A DNA stretch of 24,263 bases, from assembly GCA_031428975.1 (NCBI GenBank), contig JANOYR010000302.1, forward strand, positions 1-24,263. The letters run 5' to 3'. Positions 7,461 to 15,734 of this stretch are shown one piece after another. The DNA is from JAAFIP01 sp031428975. Lineage in GTDB: Bacteria > Pseudomonadota > Gammaproteobacteria > Burkholderiales > Burkholderiaceae_C. How positions within the stretch are numbered: position 1 is the stretch's first letter; each line of letters opens with the position of its first letter. The notes under the pieces were generated by a model. That model was not told the DNA's origin and made no database searches. It saw nothing but the letters and a program-made list of their open reading frames with translations. Made by a program: the position numbers and the translations under genes.

Positions 7461-8771
7461 ATGAAACTCGCTGACAATAAAGCCACCCTGTCGTTCTCCA
7501 ACGGCAGTCCCAGCATCGACCTGCCGGTATACAAAGGCTCTATCGGGCCCGATGTCGTTGACATCCGCAAGCTCTATGCGCAAACGGGTATGTTCACCTA
7601 TGACCCGGGCTTTTTAAGCACGGCGGCCACGCAATCGGCCATCACCTATATTGACGGCGACAAAGGCGAGCTGCTTTACCGTGGCTACCCGATTGAACAA
7701 TTGGCTACCAACTGCGACTTCTTAGAAACATGCCATTTACTCTTGTACGGCAACCTGCCCAATGCAGCGCAAAAGACGGATTTTGTTGGCCGCGTAACCA
7801 ACCACACCATGGTCAACGAGCAAATGCAATTTTTCTTGCGTGGCTTTCGCCGTGACGCGCATCCTATGGCCATCATGACGGGCTTAGTGGGTGCATTGTC
7901 GGCCTTCTACCATGACAGCACTGACATCAACAATCCAGAGCACCGCGACATCAGCGCCATTCGTCTGATTGCTAAAATGCCAACTTTGGTGGCTATGGCC
8001 TACAAATACAGTGTGGGTCAGCCTTTCGTTTACCCAAAAAACAACCTCAGCTACGCGGGTAACTTCATGCACATGATGTTCGCCACACCGTGCGAAGACT
8101 ATAAAGTTAATCCCGTGATTGAGCGCGCGATTGACCGCATTTTTGTGTTGCATGCCGACCACGAGCAAAACGCCTCCACCTCCACCGTACGCCTGTGCGG
8201 CAGCTCAGGAACTAACCCTTTTGCGGCCATTGCAGCGGGCGTGGCCTGTCTGTGGGGCCCTGCCCACGGCGGTGCCAATGAGGCTTGCCTGAACATGTTG
8301 GAAGACATCCAAAAAATGGGGGGGGTAGCCAAGGTGGGTGAGTTTATGAACCAAGTCAAAGACAAATCCTCAGGCGTAAAGCTCATGGGCTTTGGCCACC
8401 GCGTATACAAAAACTACGACCCACGCGCTAAACTGATGCAAGAGACTTGCAAAGAGGTGCTCAATGAGCTGGGCTTGCACAACGACCCATTGTTCAAGTT
8501 GGCCATGGAGTTAGAAAAAATTGCCCTAGAAGACGAATACTTCGTCTCACGCAAGCTATATCCCAACGTCGACTTTTACAGCGGCATTGTGCAACGCGCC
8601 ATTGGCATTCCTGTGAGCCTGTTTACCGCAGTGTTTGCGTTGGCACGCACGGTGGGCTGGATTGCCCAACTCAACGAAATGATTGGCGACCCCGAGTACA
8701 AAATTGGCCGTCCACGCCAGTTGTTCACTGGCTCCGAAAAGCGTGACGTACAACCGATTGGCCAGCGCTGA
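7461..8771 (+). CDS. gltA: Citrate synthase (type II)
   Basis: This 436-residue enzyme condenses oxaloacetate with acetyl-CoA to citrate. The catalytic residues are His269 in GPAHGGAN, His313 in GFGHRVYKNYDPRAK and Asp371 in NVDFYSG, equivalent to E. coli His264, His305 and Asp362. HADHEQNAST (231-240) is the family signature. The length and N-terminal domain fit the hexameric Gram-negative type. A strong AAGGAA site precedes the ATG. It is the last gene of the sdh operon, and a strong terminator follows. A run of eight G lies inside the gene at 8328-8335, but the frame is intact. Confidence 0.98.
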   Translation: MKLADNKATLSFSNGSPSIDLPVYKGSIGPDVVDIRKLYAQTGMFTYDPGFLSTAATQSAITYIDGDKGELLYRGYPIEQLATNCDFLETCHLLLYGNLPNAAQKTDFVGRVTNHTMVNEQMQFFLRGFRRDAHPMAIMTGLVGALSAFYHDSTDINNPEHRDISAIRLIAKMPTLVAMAYKYSVGQPFVYPKNNLSYAGNFMHMMFATPCEDYKVNPVIERAIDRIFVLHADHEQNASTSTVRLCGSSGTNPFAAIAAGVACLWGPAHGGANEACLNMLEDIQKMGGVAKVGEFMNQVKDKSSGVKLMGFGHRVYKNYDPRAKLMQETCKEVLNELGLHNDPLFKLAMELEKIALEDEYFVSRKLYPNVDFYSGIVQRAIGIPVSLFTAVFALARTVGWIAQLNEMIGDPEYKIGRPRQLFTGSEKRDVQPIGQR

Positions 8772-8791
8772 TTGCGGCTAATTTAGCCCAT

Positions 8792-8820
8792 AAAAAAGCC
8801 GCTCTAGAGCGGCTTTTTTT
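8792..8820. terminator. Bidirectional rho-independent terminator between gltA and the ABC permease gene
   Basis: The 16-base perfect palindrome GCCGCTCTAGAGCGGC (8798-8813) is flanked by six A on the left and seven T on the right. It therefore makes a stem with a T-tail on either strand. It lies 20 bp after the gltA stop. On the minus strand it overlaps the stop codon of the converging permease gene (8819-8821). Confidence 0.93.
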
Positions 8821-9667
8821 AACCCTTCACGGCACCTGCGGTAAGCCCTGTAATGATTTGTTTGGCGGCAATAAAGGTAAATAATAAGGGCGGCAAGGCA
8901 ATTAATACGCCAAGAGCCATGATTTTGCCCCAATCTACCCCAATGTCGGTGATGTAAAGCGATGCAGCCACTGGCAGCGTGCGCGTGGCGCGGTCAGTGA
9001 GTACCAAAGCCAAAATGAATTCATTCCATGCAATGCGAAACGTAAAAATAGATGCTGCTGCAATACCCGGTTTGATCAGGGGCAGCACCACTTTCCAAAA
9101 CACTTGAATAGGACCGCAGCCGTCAATTGCCGCAGCCTCTTCCAGCTCAATCGGCACTTGCAAAATAAAGCCATAGAGCAGCCAAATCGCAAAAGGCAAA
9201 TTCACTGCAACATAAAGCAAAATCAGTCCGGGCAAAGAATTGATCAGTCCCGCTTGGTTCCAAATCATAAAAACCGGTACCGCCAATACCGCCAGCGGTA
9301 CTGTGCGCAACAGCAGCGTGGTGTACGCAACCGCTTTGCGCCCAGGAAAACGAAAGCGTGCCAACCCATAAGCCGCCATACACCCCAACACCAAGGTGAT
9401 CAAAGTAGAGACCACGCCCACAATTAAACTATTACTCAAGTAGCGCGAGAAGCTCCCCTCACCTAATACTTCGCGGTAGTTGTCCAGCGTGGGCGTGAAA
9501 ATAAAGTTAATACCTGTGTTGAATATTTGGGTTTGCAACTTCAGTGAGGTAAAAAACATCACCGCTATTGGTGCTATACAAATAATGCCCAGTATGACTA
9601 GCGCACCGTAATGCGCTACCACCAAAGCCAGGGGGCGTGTAAGACCCGATGTATTGCTTTGGCTCAT
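8819..9667 (-). CDS. Sugar ABC transporter permease, MalG/UgpE type
   Basis: This 282-residue inner-membrane protein has about six hydrophobic segments. Its EAA loop, EEAAAIDGCGPIQVFWKVVLPLIKPG (split here for reading: EEAAAIDG at about 176-183, then LPLIKPG at 195-201), contacts the ATPase. The order of genes and the sequence type place it in the CUT1 family of carbohydrate importers. The ATG at 9667 overlaps the stop of the upstream permease (ATGA) and has GAGGAA about 6 nt before it; the frame extends further upstream without support. It is the last gene of the twelve-gene operon. The transported sugar is not identifiable. Confidence 0.93.
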   Translation of the reverse strand: MSQSNTSGLTRPLALVVAHYGALVILGIICIAPIAVMFFTSLKLQTQIFNTGINFIFTPTLDNYREVLGEGSFSRYLSNSLIVGVVSTLITLVLGCMAAYGLARFRFPGRKAVAYTTLLLRTVPLAVLAVPVFMIWNQAGLINSLPGLILLYVAVNLPFAIWLLYGFILQVPIELEEAAAIDGCGPIQVFWKVVLPLIKPGIAAASIFTFRIAWNEFILALVLTDRATRTLPVAASLYITDIGVDWGKIMALGVLIALPPLLFTFIAAKQIITGLTAGAVKG

Positions 9668-10545
9668 GTGCGTTCCTCGTCTTTCAGGGGGTTGGATAGT
9701 TTGAGAGCGCAAAACGACAGCAGCGCTACTACCACCAGCAAGAGCACTGAAATAGCGGCTGCCGAGCCCAATTTTTGCCCTACAAAAGCCGTCTTGTAAA
9801 TATGCAACGACAAAATTTCAGTGCTGTCTCCCGGCCCCCCAAAGGTGAGTATGTAAATCACCTCCAGCACACGAAAAGCGTCTATCAAACGCATCAGCAA
9901 AGTAATCACGATCACATGCATCACCATAGGCAATTTAACCAGAAAAGTGCTTTGCCACCAATTTGCACCATCAATGCGTGCCGCCTCTAAGACTGTACCG
10001 TCCACATTGGCCAACGCCGCAATCATCATGATGAATACAAACGGTGTCCACTGCCAAATGTCGGCAATGATGATGGCAGCAAAGGCCGTGTGCTCTTGCG
10101 CAAGCCAGCCCACAGGTGCCATGCCAAACACACCAATGATGGCGTTGAGCAGCCCAAACTGCGCATCAAACAAGTAACGCCAAGTCAAACCCACCGCAAT
10201 TGGCGCAATCATCATGGGCAATATAAACAGCGTTCGAAAAAATGCCATGCCACGTATATTGCCCTCAAGCGCCAAGGCTAGTGCTGTGCCTAATACCATC
10301 TCGGCAAACACACAGACAGCAGCAAACATGAGCGTCGTTTTAAGCGATCGCCAGACGGCATCGTCTTGGAAAGCTACAACAAACGCGTCAAAACCCACCC
10401 ACTTGGCATCACTCCAAGGCGTGCCCATACTCCAGTCGTAAAAGCCAAGTTGAAAGGCTGATAAAACGGGATACAAACACGCTATAGCCATGACAGCCAC
10501 GGCTGGGCCTAGATAGACCAAGGGAATCCAAGCAGGTGTGCGCAT
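9664..10545 (-). CDS. Sugar ABC transporter permease, MalF/UgpA type
   Basis: This 293-residue inner-membrane permease has about six transmembrane helices. The EAA loop reads LEAARIDGANWWQSTFLVKLP (start at about 186; LEAARIDGANWW then STFLVKLP). It pairs with the downstream permease, whose start overlaps its stop by four bases, implying coupled translation and a heterodimeric channel. It begins 5 bp after the stop of the binding-protein gene. CUT1-type by family resemblance; substrate unknown. Confidence 0.93.
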   Translation of the reverse strand: MRTPAWIPLVYLGPAVAVMAIACLYPVLSAFQLGFYDWSMGTPWSDAKWVGFDAFVVAFQDDAVWRSLKTTLMFAAVCVFAEMVLGTALALALEGNIRGMAFFRTLFILPMMIAPIAVGLTWRYLFDAQFGLLNAIIGVFGMAPVGWLAQEHTAFAAIIIADIWQWTPFVFIMMIAALANVDGTVLEAARIDGANWWQSTFLVKLPMVMHVIVITLLMRLIDAFRVLEVIYILTFGGPGDSTEILSLHIYKTAFVGQKLGSAAAISVLLLVVVALLSFCALKLSNPLKDEERT

Positions 10546-10550
10546 GGTGT

Positions 10551-11885
10551 CTAGGCTTTCAAGTAGCCGCCGCGCTGCATGATGCCGGTGACCTTAGGCA
10601 GCATGCCGTTCAAGGCGTCTTGCGCTGTTTTTTTGCCTGTTAAGGCTTCCGAAACGGCAATGCCGAGCGCCTGCACATTGATCTCGTCCCACTCGGCAAT
10701 GATTGGGCGCCAGTCTGGATCGGAGTATTGCAGCTGCAAGCGAAGCGTGATGTACTCAGGGTATTGCGTGATCATGTCTCGGTCAGCCAAGGTTGAGTTG
10801 CGCGTTGGCACACCACCCAGACGGCAAACCGCTTTGTCTTGCGCCTTCGAGGTCAGCCACTGCATTAGCAAAAATCCCGCATCCGCATTTTTTGCATTTT
10901 TGGGTATAGCCAAACCCAGCCCGCCTGATTGCGAGGAATATTTCACGCCCTTTGGGTGGACCACATAGCTTACCAATTTATCGATTTTGGATACCGCAGG
11001 ATTGGCCACTTGACCAAAAATCAGAGACGAGTCCAAATACATCGCCGCCTGCCCTTGCAGAAATGAGGTAATCATTTCACCTTGCCCGTAACCAGGGATA
11101 CCTACCGGACCCGTGTCAGAAATCAACTTGAGAGTTTCCAAGGCTTTAACTCCTACCGCGTCGTTAAAGCGTGGCTGCCATTTGTCGTCAAATATTTTGC
11201 CCCCTAATGGGTTCAGATGTAAAAGCCAAGCATGCACACATTGGTGTCCCGCTTGGCCGCGCGATGTAAGTGCTCCAATGCCAGTTTTTTCCTTGATCTG
11301 GGGCAGCAGCTTGACCATGTCGGAGTAGGTCTCAGGCGCTTTGAGATTGTGTTTGGCAAATAAGTCGCGACGGTAAGCCAATACAGAGGTTTCTGCGCCA
11401 TAGGGCATGCCATAGAGCTTGGCACCTGGTCCAGCTAGGTAGCCCTTTGGACCACCTACCAAGCCCATATTTTCTAGATAGCGCGGCACCACGTCTTTTA
11501 TGTCATAGTCAGGGTCTGCCAAAGACGCGTTTTTAAAGAATGGTTCTAGCTCACGGATCAGCCCTTTTTTGACATACTCGCCCTTCCACATCACCACATA
11601 ACACACCAAATCGTAGTCGCCTTGTGGTTTGGCCATTTCAAGCAGCTGCTTGTCTTTCATGCGGGGCACAGCCAAGCGATCTACCTCTACCTTGATGCCC
11701 GTTTGCTTGGTGAATTCGGGTAACAGTTTGACCATAGCGTCGTAATGCGGATGGGCGGGAATGCTCATCACCACGGTACTGCCTTTGTATTTGGCAAATC
11801 GGTCTTGGGCAAATGCACTGCCCATTGGCAATCCCGCTCCGAATACGGTAGCGCTGGTTGCTTTAATCATGTCTCTGCGTTGCAT
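10551..11885 (-). CDS. ABC transporter extracellular solute-binding protein, family 1
   Basis: This 444-residue protein has an N-terminal signal sequence, MQRRDMIKATSATVFGAG and onward, with probable cleavage after Ala26 (AFA-QD). The arginine pair followed by D-M-I-K resembles a weak twin-arginine motif, so Sec or Tat export are both possible. The mature part has the look of the periplasmic sugar-binding family 1 (KLLPEFTKQTGIKVEVDRL, ALEHL-type helices, KAQDKAVCRLGGVPTRNS near the C-terminus). AGGAG lies well placed before the ATG. It sits between the ATPase and the permeases. Ligand not readable, though the context suggests a sugar or sugar acid. Confidence 0.92.
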   Translation of the reverse strand: MQRRDMIKATSATVFGAGLPMGSAFAQDRFAKYKGSTVVMSIPAHPHYDAMVKLLPEFTKQTGIKVEVDRLAVPRMKDKQLLEMAKPQGDYDLVCYVVMWKGEYVKKGLIRELEPFFKNASLADPDYDIKDVVPRYLENMGLVGGPKGYLAGPGAKLYGMPYGAETSVLAYRRDLFAKHNLKAPETYSDMVKLLPQIKEKTGIGALTSRGQAGHQCVHAWLLHLNPLGGKIFDDKWQPRFNDAVGVKALETLKLISDTGPVGIPGYGQGEMITSFLQGQAAMYLDSSLIFGQVANPAVSKIDKLVSYVVHPKGVKYSSQSGGLGLAIPKNAKNADAGFLLMQWLTSKAQDKAVCRLGGVPTRNSTLADRDMITQYPEYITLRLQLQYSDPDWRPIIAEWDEINVQALGIAVSEALTGKKTAQDALNGMLPKVTGIMQRGGYLKA

Positions 11886-11921
11886 AAAAGTCTCCTGAGG
11901 TTAAAATGAAAAATGAAAATC

Positions 11922-12965
11922 TTATGGCGTTAATCGACGCCCATTGGTTTTGTCAAAAACATGCAGTGCTGATGCCTGTGCATCTAGCCCCACGGTTTGG
12001 CGCAATAGGTCGCTGCGGTGGCCTGGTACGACGGCCGTGAGCGCCACACTGGTTTGGTCCGCCAAATAGCCTACCAATACCGACTCAGTGCCAAGATACT
12101 CCACCACATTCACAAACATCTGTAGCCGTGGGGATGCACTGTTGAGCTGCAAAGCCTGTGGCCGTATGCCAATTACAAGTGATGCCGCAGGGCTTTGCAC
12201 CATGGCCGCAATGCTGGGCACTGCACTTGCATCGAGTAAATTCATGGACGGCATGCCAATAAAACCTGCCACAAAAAGATTGGCTGGCTGGTTAAATACC
12301 TCAGAAGGAGTGCCCACCTGTTGAATACGCCCTTTGTCAAAAATCACAATGCGCGAGGCCAAAGTCATCGCTTCTATTTGGTCATGTGTGACGTAGACCG
12401 TGGTTTTACCCAAGCGCTCATGCAAAAGCGCTAGTTCGGTGCGCATGTGGCCACGCAGCTTGGCATCAAGATTCGACAGAGGCTCATCGAACAAAAATAC
12501 CGCCGGCTCACGCACGATGCTGCGGCCAATAGCCACACGCTGACGCTGCCCACCAGAGAGTTCCTTGGGTTTGCGTTGTAACAAATGCGTGATGTTGAGG
12601 ATTTTGGCTGCATCGCCCACACGGCGACCAATCTCGGCTTTGTCAGTACCAGCCAAACTTAAGGCAAAGGCCATGTTTTGCGCCACATTCATATGCGGGT
12701 AGAGCGCATAATTTTGAAATACCATGGCAATGTCGCGCTTCATGGGGGCAGCGTGGGTCACGTCCACGCCATTAATGTGTACCGTGCCCGCGCTCACTGT
12801 TTCTAGGCCTGCAATCATACGCAACGTGGTTGACTTGCCGCATCCCGATTCGCCCAGTAGCACCACGAATTCGCCCTGCTGCACTTGTAAATTCAGCTCC
12901 TGCACCACCTGCACGTCGCCAAACTGCTTGGCTACGCCTATTAACTCTAGTCCAATATTGTTCAT
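11922..12965 (-). CDS. Sugar ABC transporter ATP-binding protein, MalK/UgpC type
   Basis: This 347-residue cytoplasmic ATPase shows Walker A GESGCGKS (38-45), Q-loop Gln84, signature LSGGQ (136-140), Walker B VFLFDE (156-161), D-loop SNLD and the switch His194 (VTHDQ). A C-terminal extension of about 110 residues corresponds to the TOBE/regulatory domain of MalK-like proteins. AAGGGT precedes the ATG. The gene starts 13 bp after the stop of the b561-like gene and leads the four-gene transporter block. Confidence 0.95.
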   Translation of the reverse strand: MNNIGLELIGVAKQFGDVQVVQELNLQVQQGEFVVLLGESGCGKSTTLRMIAGLETVSAGTVHINGVDVTHAAPMKRDIAMVFQNYALYPHMNVAQNMAFALSLAGTDKAEIGRRVGDAAKILNITHLLQRKPKELSGGQRQRVAIGRSIVREPAVFLFDEPLSNLDAKLRGHMRTELALLHERLGKTTVYVTHDQIEAMTLASRIVIFDKGRIQQVGTPSEVFNQPANLFVAGFIGMPSMNLLDASAVPSIAAMVQSPAASLVIGIRPQALQLNSASPRLQMFVNVVEYLGTESVLVGYLADQTSVALTAVVPGHRSDLLRQTVGLDAQASALHVFDKTNGRRLTP

Positions 12966-12978
12966 GCTTACCCTTTAT

Positions 12979-13731
12979 TCATTGATGTGGTGGACTGCTT
13001 TGCGCCGATTGGCGTGTGATGCCCCAGCCAATTGATGGCATGTGGTTTCCTGGGTGCGCCATGTCTGCGCCCCAGATTGCTTGGTAAGTGTCTACGCATC
13101 GATTTTGCTTTTGCCATGCGTAGGCAATACTGGCAAGCGCCGCCCACCACAATATGAGCACTAGCAGCATCCAGCGCGGGGCGTCTGCCACTACCAAGCC
13201 CATCAGCAAGGCGGCTATGGCCAAAAACACAGCCAACCAGCCCAGTGACTTGTGCACATGCTCAAACGCTTTACGCTTAGCGCTCATGTCGTAATGGTCG
13301 CCGCGCATGGTCACGTCTGTAGGGCCACCCTTAGTACCCCGGGCATAGCCAGACAGTATTTGCACTGCGGCCAACACAGATACTGCATAACCCAAGTAAG
13401 CATGCACCAGTTGACTGGTGGTGGCGCCCGCGCCAACACCCCAAATCAAATATAGCCCCAAGAGTGCCACCATAAATCCAGAATTTTGAAAAAACAGATG
13501 CCCACGCCACCATGTTTTGTTATCTAATTCTTGAGGCCACTTTTGTTCTGGTGTTATTTTGAAATACCGCGCGACTAATACGCCTAGTGGAATGAAAACG
13601 CCCCATGCCAAGACCATTAAACGCCCATGCCAAGAGGCAACCACCGATATTTCATGGTTAGCAGTGCCACTCAGTGGCAGCAATATGGCGGCAAGCCAAG
13701 GCAAATTTTCCAAAATGCTAAGCGGGTTCAT
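12979..13731 (-). CDS. Cytochrome b561-like integral membrane protein
   Basis: This 250-residue protein has five or six hydrophobic segments (about 8-22, 32-55, 81-99, 106-128, 162-182, 187-207). Conserved-looking histidines lie at the ends of the central helices: His35 (SWHGRLM), His78 (RGHLFFQ), His110 (VHAYLGY) and His160 (HVHKSLGW). That four-histidine, GHLFFQ/HxxxGxx pattern is characteristic of the eukaryotic-type cytochrome b561 fold, which binds two haem b groups and moves electrons across a membrane, as in the FRRS1 C-terminal domain. No DOMON domain is attached. The frame extends to a TTG at 13743, but the ATG at 13731 is preferred. It lies between the Bug gene (15-bp gap) and the ABC ATPase, clearly inside the operon. 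Its electron donor and role in sugar-acid use are unknown. Confidence 0.78.
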   Translation of the reverse strand: MNPLSILENLPWLAAILLPLSGTANHEISVVASWHGRLMVLAWGVFIPLGVLVARYFKITPEQKWPQELDNKTWWRGHLFFQNSGFMVALLGLYLIWGVGAGATTSQLVHAYLGYAVSVLAAVQILSGYARGTKGGPTDVTMRGDHYDMSAKRKAFEHVHKSLGWLAVFLAIAALLMGLVVADAPRWMLLVLILWWAALASIAYAWQKQNRCVDTYQAIWGADMAHPGNHMPSIGWGITRQSAQSSPPHQ

Positions 13732-13746
13732 AGTGACCAGCAATGC

Positions 13747-14733
13747 CTAGTCAATACGGATATTTTTAGCGCGGATGAGTTTGCCAAAGCGCTCGAATTC
13801 GCTCTGATTAAAACGCGCAAACTCTTCACCCACCAAATTACCCGACTCACCGCCCAAGGACTTGATACGCGCCTGCACATCTGGCAATGCCATGCAACGT
13901 TTGAATTCAGCTACTAATTGCTCCAGCACTGCAGCTGGTGTCCCGCCTGTGGTGTACAGGCCGTACCATGTGCTCATCGCAAGATCAGGCAAGCCCAACT
14001 CTGTAGTAGTAGGGACATCGGGTAACTCGGTAGAGCGGTTTTTAGTAGTAACCGCCAGTGCGCGAAGCTTCCCGCTTTTTATATGTGGCATGGCCGAAGA
14101 TGTGGTGTCAAACATCATCTGCACACTGCCTCCTATCAAATCCAAATGGGCTTGCGCGCTGCCTTTGTAGGGTATGTGCAGCAACTTGCTACCAATCACG
14201 TCTTCAAATATCTCACCTGCAATATGCTGGGTGCTGCCCGCACCAGACGATGCATACTGGAAACTTCCAGGCTTGGCTTTGATTAATGCAACCAACTCTT
14301 TCAAGTCCTTGGCTAAAACTTGGCTATTGACCACCAACACATTTGGCACCACAGCCACCAAACCAATGGCTTGGATGCTTTTTAACGGGTCATAGCCCAA
14401 CTTAAGCAAATGCGGCGCAATGGCTTGGCCAGTGTTGGTGGCCATGAGCATACTCGCGCCATCGGGGCTAGATTTTGCAAGCATGTCTGCAGCCAGAGTA
14501 TTGGACGCGCCAGGCTTATTTTCTACCACCACAGTTTGCTTGAATCCTACAGCCATTTTTTCAGCCAAGAGACGCGCCAACACATCGGTGCCACCACCCG
14601 CAGACGCTCCTACCAAAATGCGCAGCGGTTTATTAAAGCTTTGCGCTAACGCGTGCCCAGACCAAAGCGCAAATGAAGGCACACCCAGAGATAAGCCAAT
14701 AGACTGGGCGAGCGTGCGTCGAGCTGGATTCAT
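13747..14733 (-). CDS. Bug-family (TctC-like) periplasmic solute-binding protein, orphan
   Basis: This 328-residue protein has an export signal (twin Arg5-Arg6, hydrophobic core, probable cleavage after Ala30 in ALA-QS). Bug-family features follow: PLRILVGASAGGGTDVLARLLAEKM, VVENKPGASNTLAADMLAKSSPDG, and the YASSGAGSTQHIAGEIF segment. Proteins of this type bind carboxylates for tripartite tricarboxylate transporters, but many Betaproteobacteria carry orphan copies. No TctA or TctB membrane partner lies in the window. AAGGAG sits 8 nt before the ATG. The gene follows the DHDPS-family gene by 60 bp. Its ligand is probably an organic or sugar acid, which is inference. Confidence 0.92.
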   Translation of the reverse strand: MNPARRTLAQSIGLSLGVPSFALWSGHALAQSFNKPLRILVGASAGGGTDVLARLLAEKMAVGFKQTVVVENKPGASNTLAADMLAKSSPDGASMLMATNTGQAIAPHLLKLGYDPLKSIQAIGLVAVVPNVLVVNSQVLAKDLKELVALIKAKPGSFQYASSGAGSTQHIAGEIFEDVIGSKLLHIPYKGSAQAHLDLIGGSVQMMFDTTSSAMPHIKSGKLRALAVTTKNRSTELPDVPTTTELGLPDLAMSTWYGLYTTGGTPAAVLEQLVAEFKRCMALPDVQARIKSLGGESGNLVGEEFARFNQSEFERFGKLIRAKNIRID

Positions 14734-14793
14734 GAGCGTAACTCCTTAAAAATAGAGAATGATTCAAACTTACAAAAAGAAACGGCAAGTGCT

Positions 14794-15729
14794 CTAAGCT
14801 GCCCAACGTAACACCAAGGGATCTAGCCGTTTAGCGGTTGCCAACAAGCCAGCACGCACTTCAGGATGCATGGCTGGAAATGGATGACGCGGTGCTTCAC
14901 AGGCAATCACACCACCGGCCTTCATCAATGCTTTGGCTGACAAAATGCCGCCTTGTCGGTTTTCATAGTTGATAAGTGGCAGCCATTTGGCGTAGGCTTG
15001 TGCTGCGTCGTGCTTGCGACCATCTTGCCAAGCATCCATGATTTGGCGAATACCGTCGGGGTAAGCGCCACCCGTCATAGCACCTGTTGCGCCTGCTTCT
15101 AAATCAGGCAGCAGGGTGATGGCTTCTTCACCATCCCATGGGCCTTCTACTGCATCACCGCCCAAGCGGATAAGTTCACGCAGTTTTGATGCCGCACCAG
15201 CGGTTTCAATTTTGAAATAGGCCACATGCTCAATCTCTAGAGCCATGTGTGCGAGCAAGGCTACGGGCAGCGGCGTACCGCTCACGGGCGCATCTTGCAC
15301 CATAATGGGGATTGAAATTGCGTCAGAGAGTTTGCCGTAAAACTCAAATATTTTTTGCTCACTTACCCGAATGGTAGCGCCGTGGTAGGGCGGCATTACC
15401 ATGACCATGGCTGCGCCCATGTCTTTTGCACGGCGGCTGCGGGTGGCGCACACTGCAGTGCCAAAGTGTGTGGTGGTCACGATTACTGGGACGCGGCCGT
15501 TCACATGTTCCAAAATGGCTCTAGTTAACACTTCACGTTCATCGTCAGAGAGCACAAATTGTTCTGAAAAATTAGCCAAAATCGCCAAGCCATTCGAACC
15601 GGCATCGATCATAAAATCCACACATCGCAGCTGGCTGGCTAGGTCTAATTCGCCAGTCTCTGTGAATGTGGTCGGCACAACTGGAAAAACACCTTGGTAG
15701 CGCTTAGGAATTGGTTGATTTGCAGCCAT
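14794..15729 (-). CDS. DHDPS-family sugar-acid dehydratase/aldolase, probable L-2-keto-3-deoxyarabonate dehydratase
   Basis: This 311-residue TIM-barrel protein has the Schiff-base lysine at Lys173 (YFKIE) and a family tyrosine at Tyr115 (MPPYHGA). Segments such as GVFPVVPTTF, DFMIDAGSNGLAILANFSEQF, EGPWDGEEAITLLPDL and GATGAMTGG strongly recall the Azospirillum-type L-KDA dehydratase, recognised from memory rather than by alignment. That enzyme turns 2-keto-3-deoxy-L-pentonate into 2-oxoglutarate semialdehyde. The dehydratase and lactonase genes upstream fit such a pathway. The ATG at 15729 has GGAG 8 nt before it; a GTG at 15738 overlapping the previous stop is the alternative start. An aldolase activity on a related keto-deoxy acid remains possible. 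Confidence 0.85.
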   Translation of the reverse strand: MAANQPIPKRYQGVFPVVPTTFTETGELDLASQLRCVDFMIDAGSNGLAILANFSEQFVLSDDEREVLTRAILEHVNGRVPVIVTTTHFGTAVCATRSRRAKDMGAAMVMVMPPYHGATIRVSEQKIFEFYGKLSDAISIPIMVQDAPVSGTPLPVALLAHMALEIEHVAYFKIETAGAASKLRELIRLGGDAVEGPWDGEEAITLLPDLEAGATGAMTGGAYPDGIRQIMDAWQDGRKHDAAQAYAKWLPLINYENRQGGILSAKALMKAGGVIACEAPRHPFPAMHPEVRAGLLATAKRLDPLVLRWAA

Positions 15730-15734
15730 GACAT

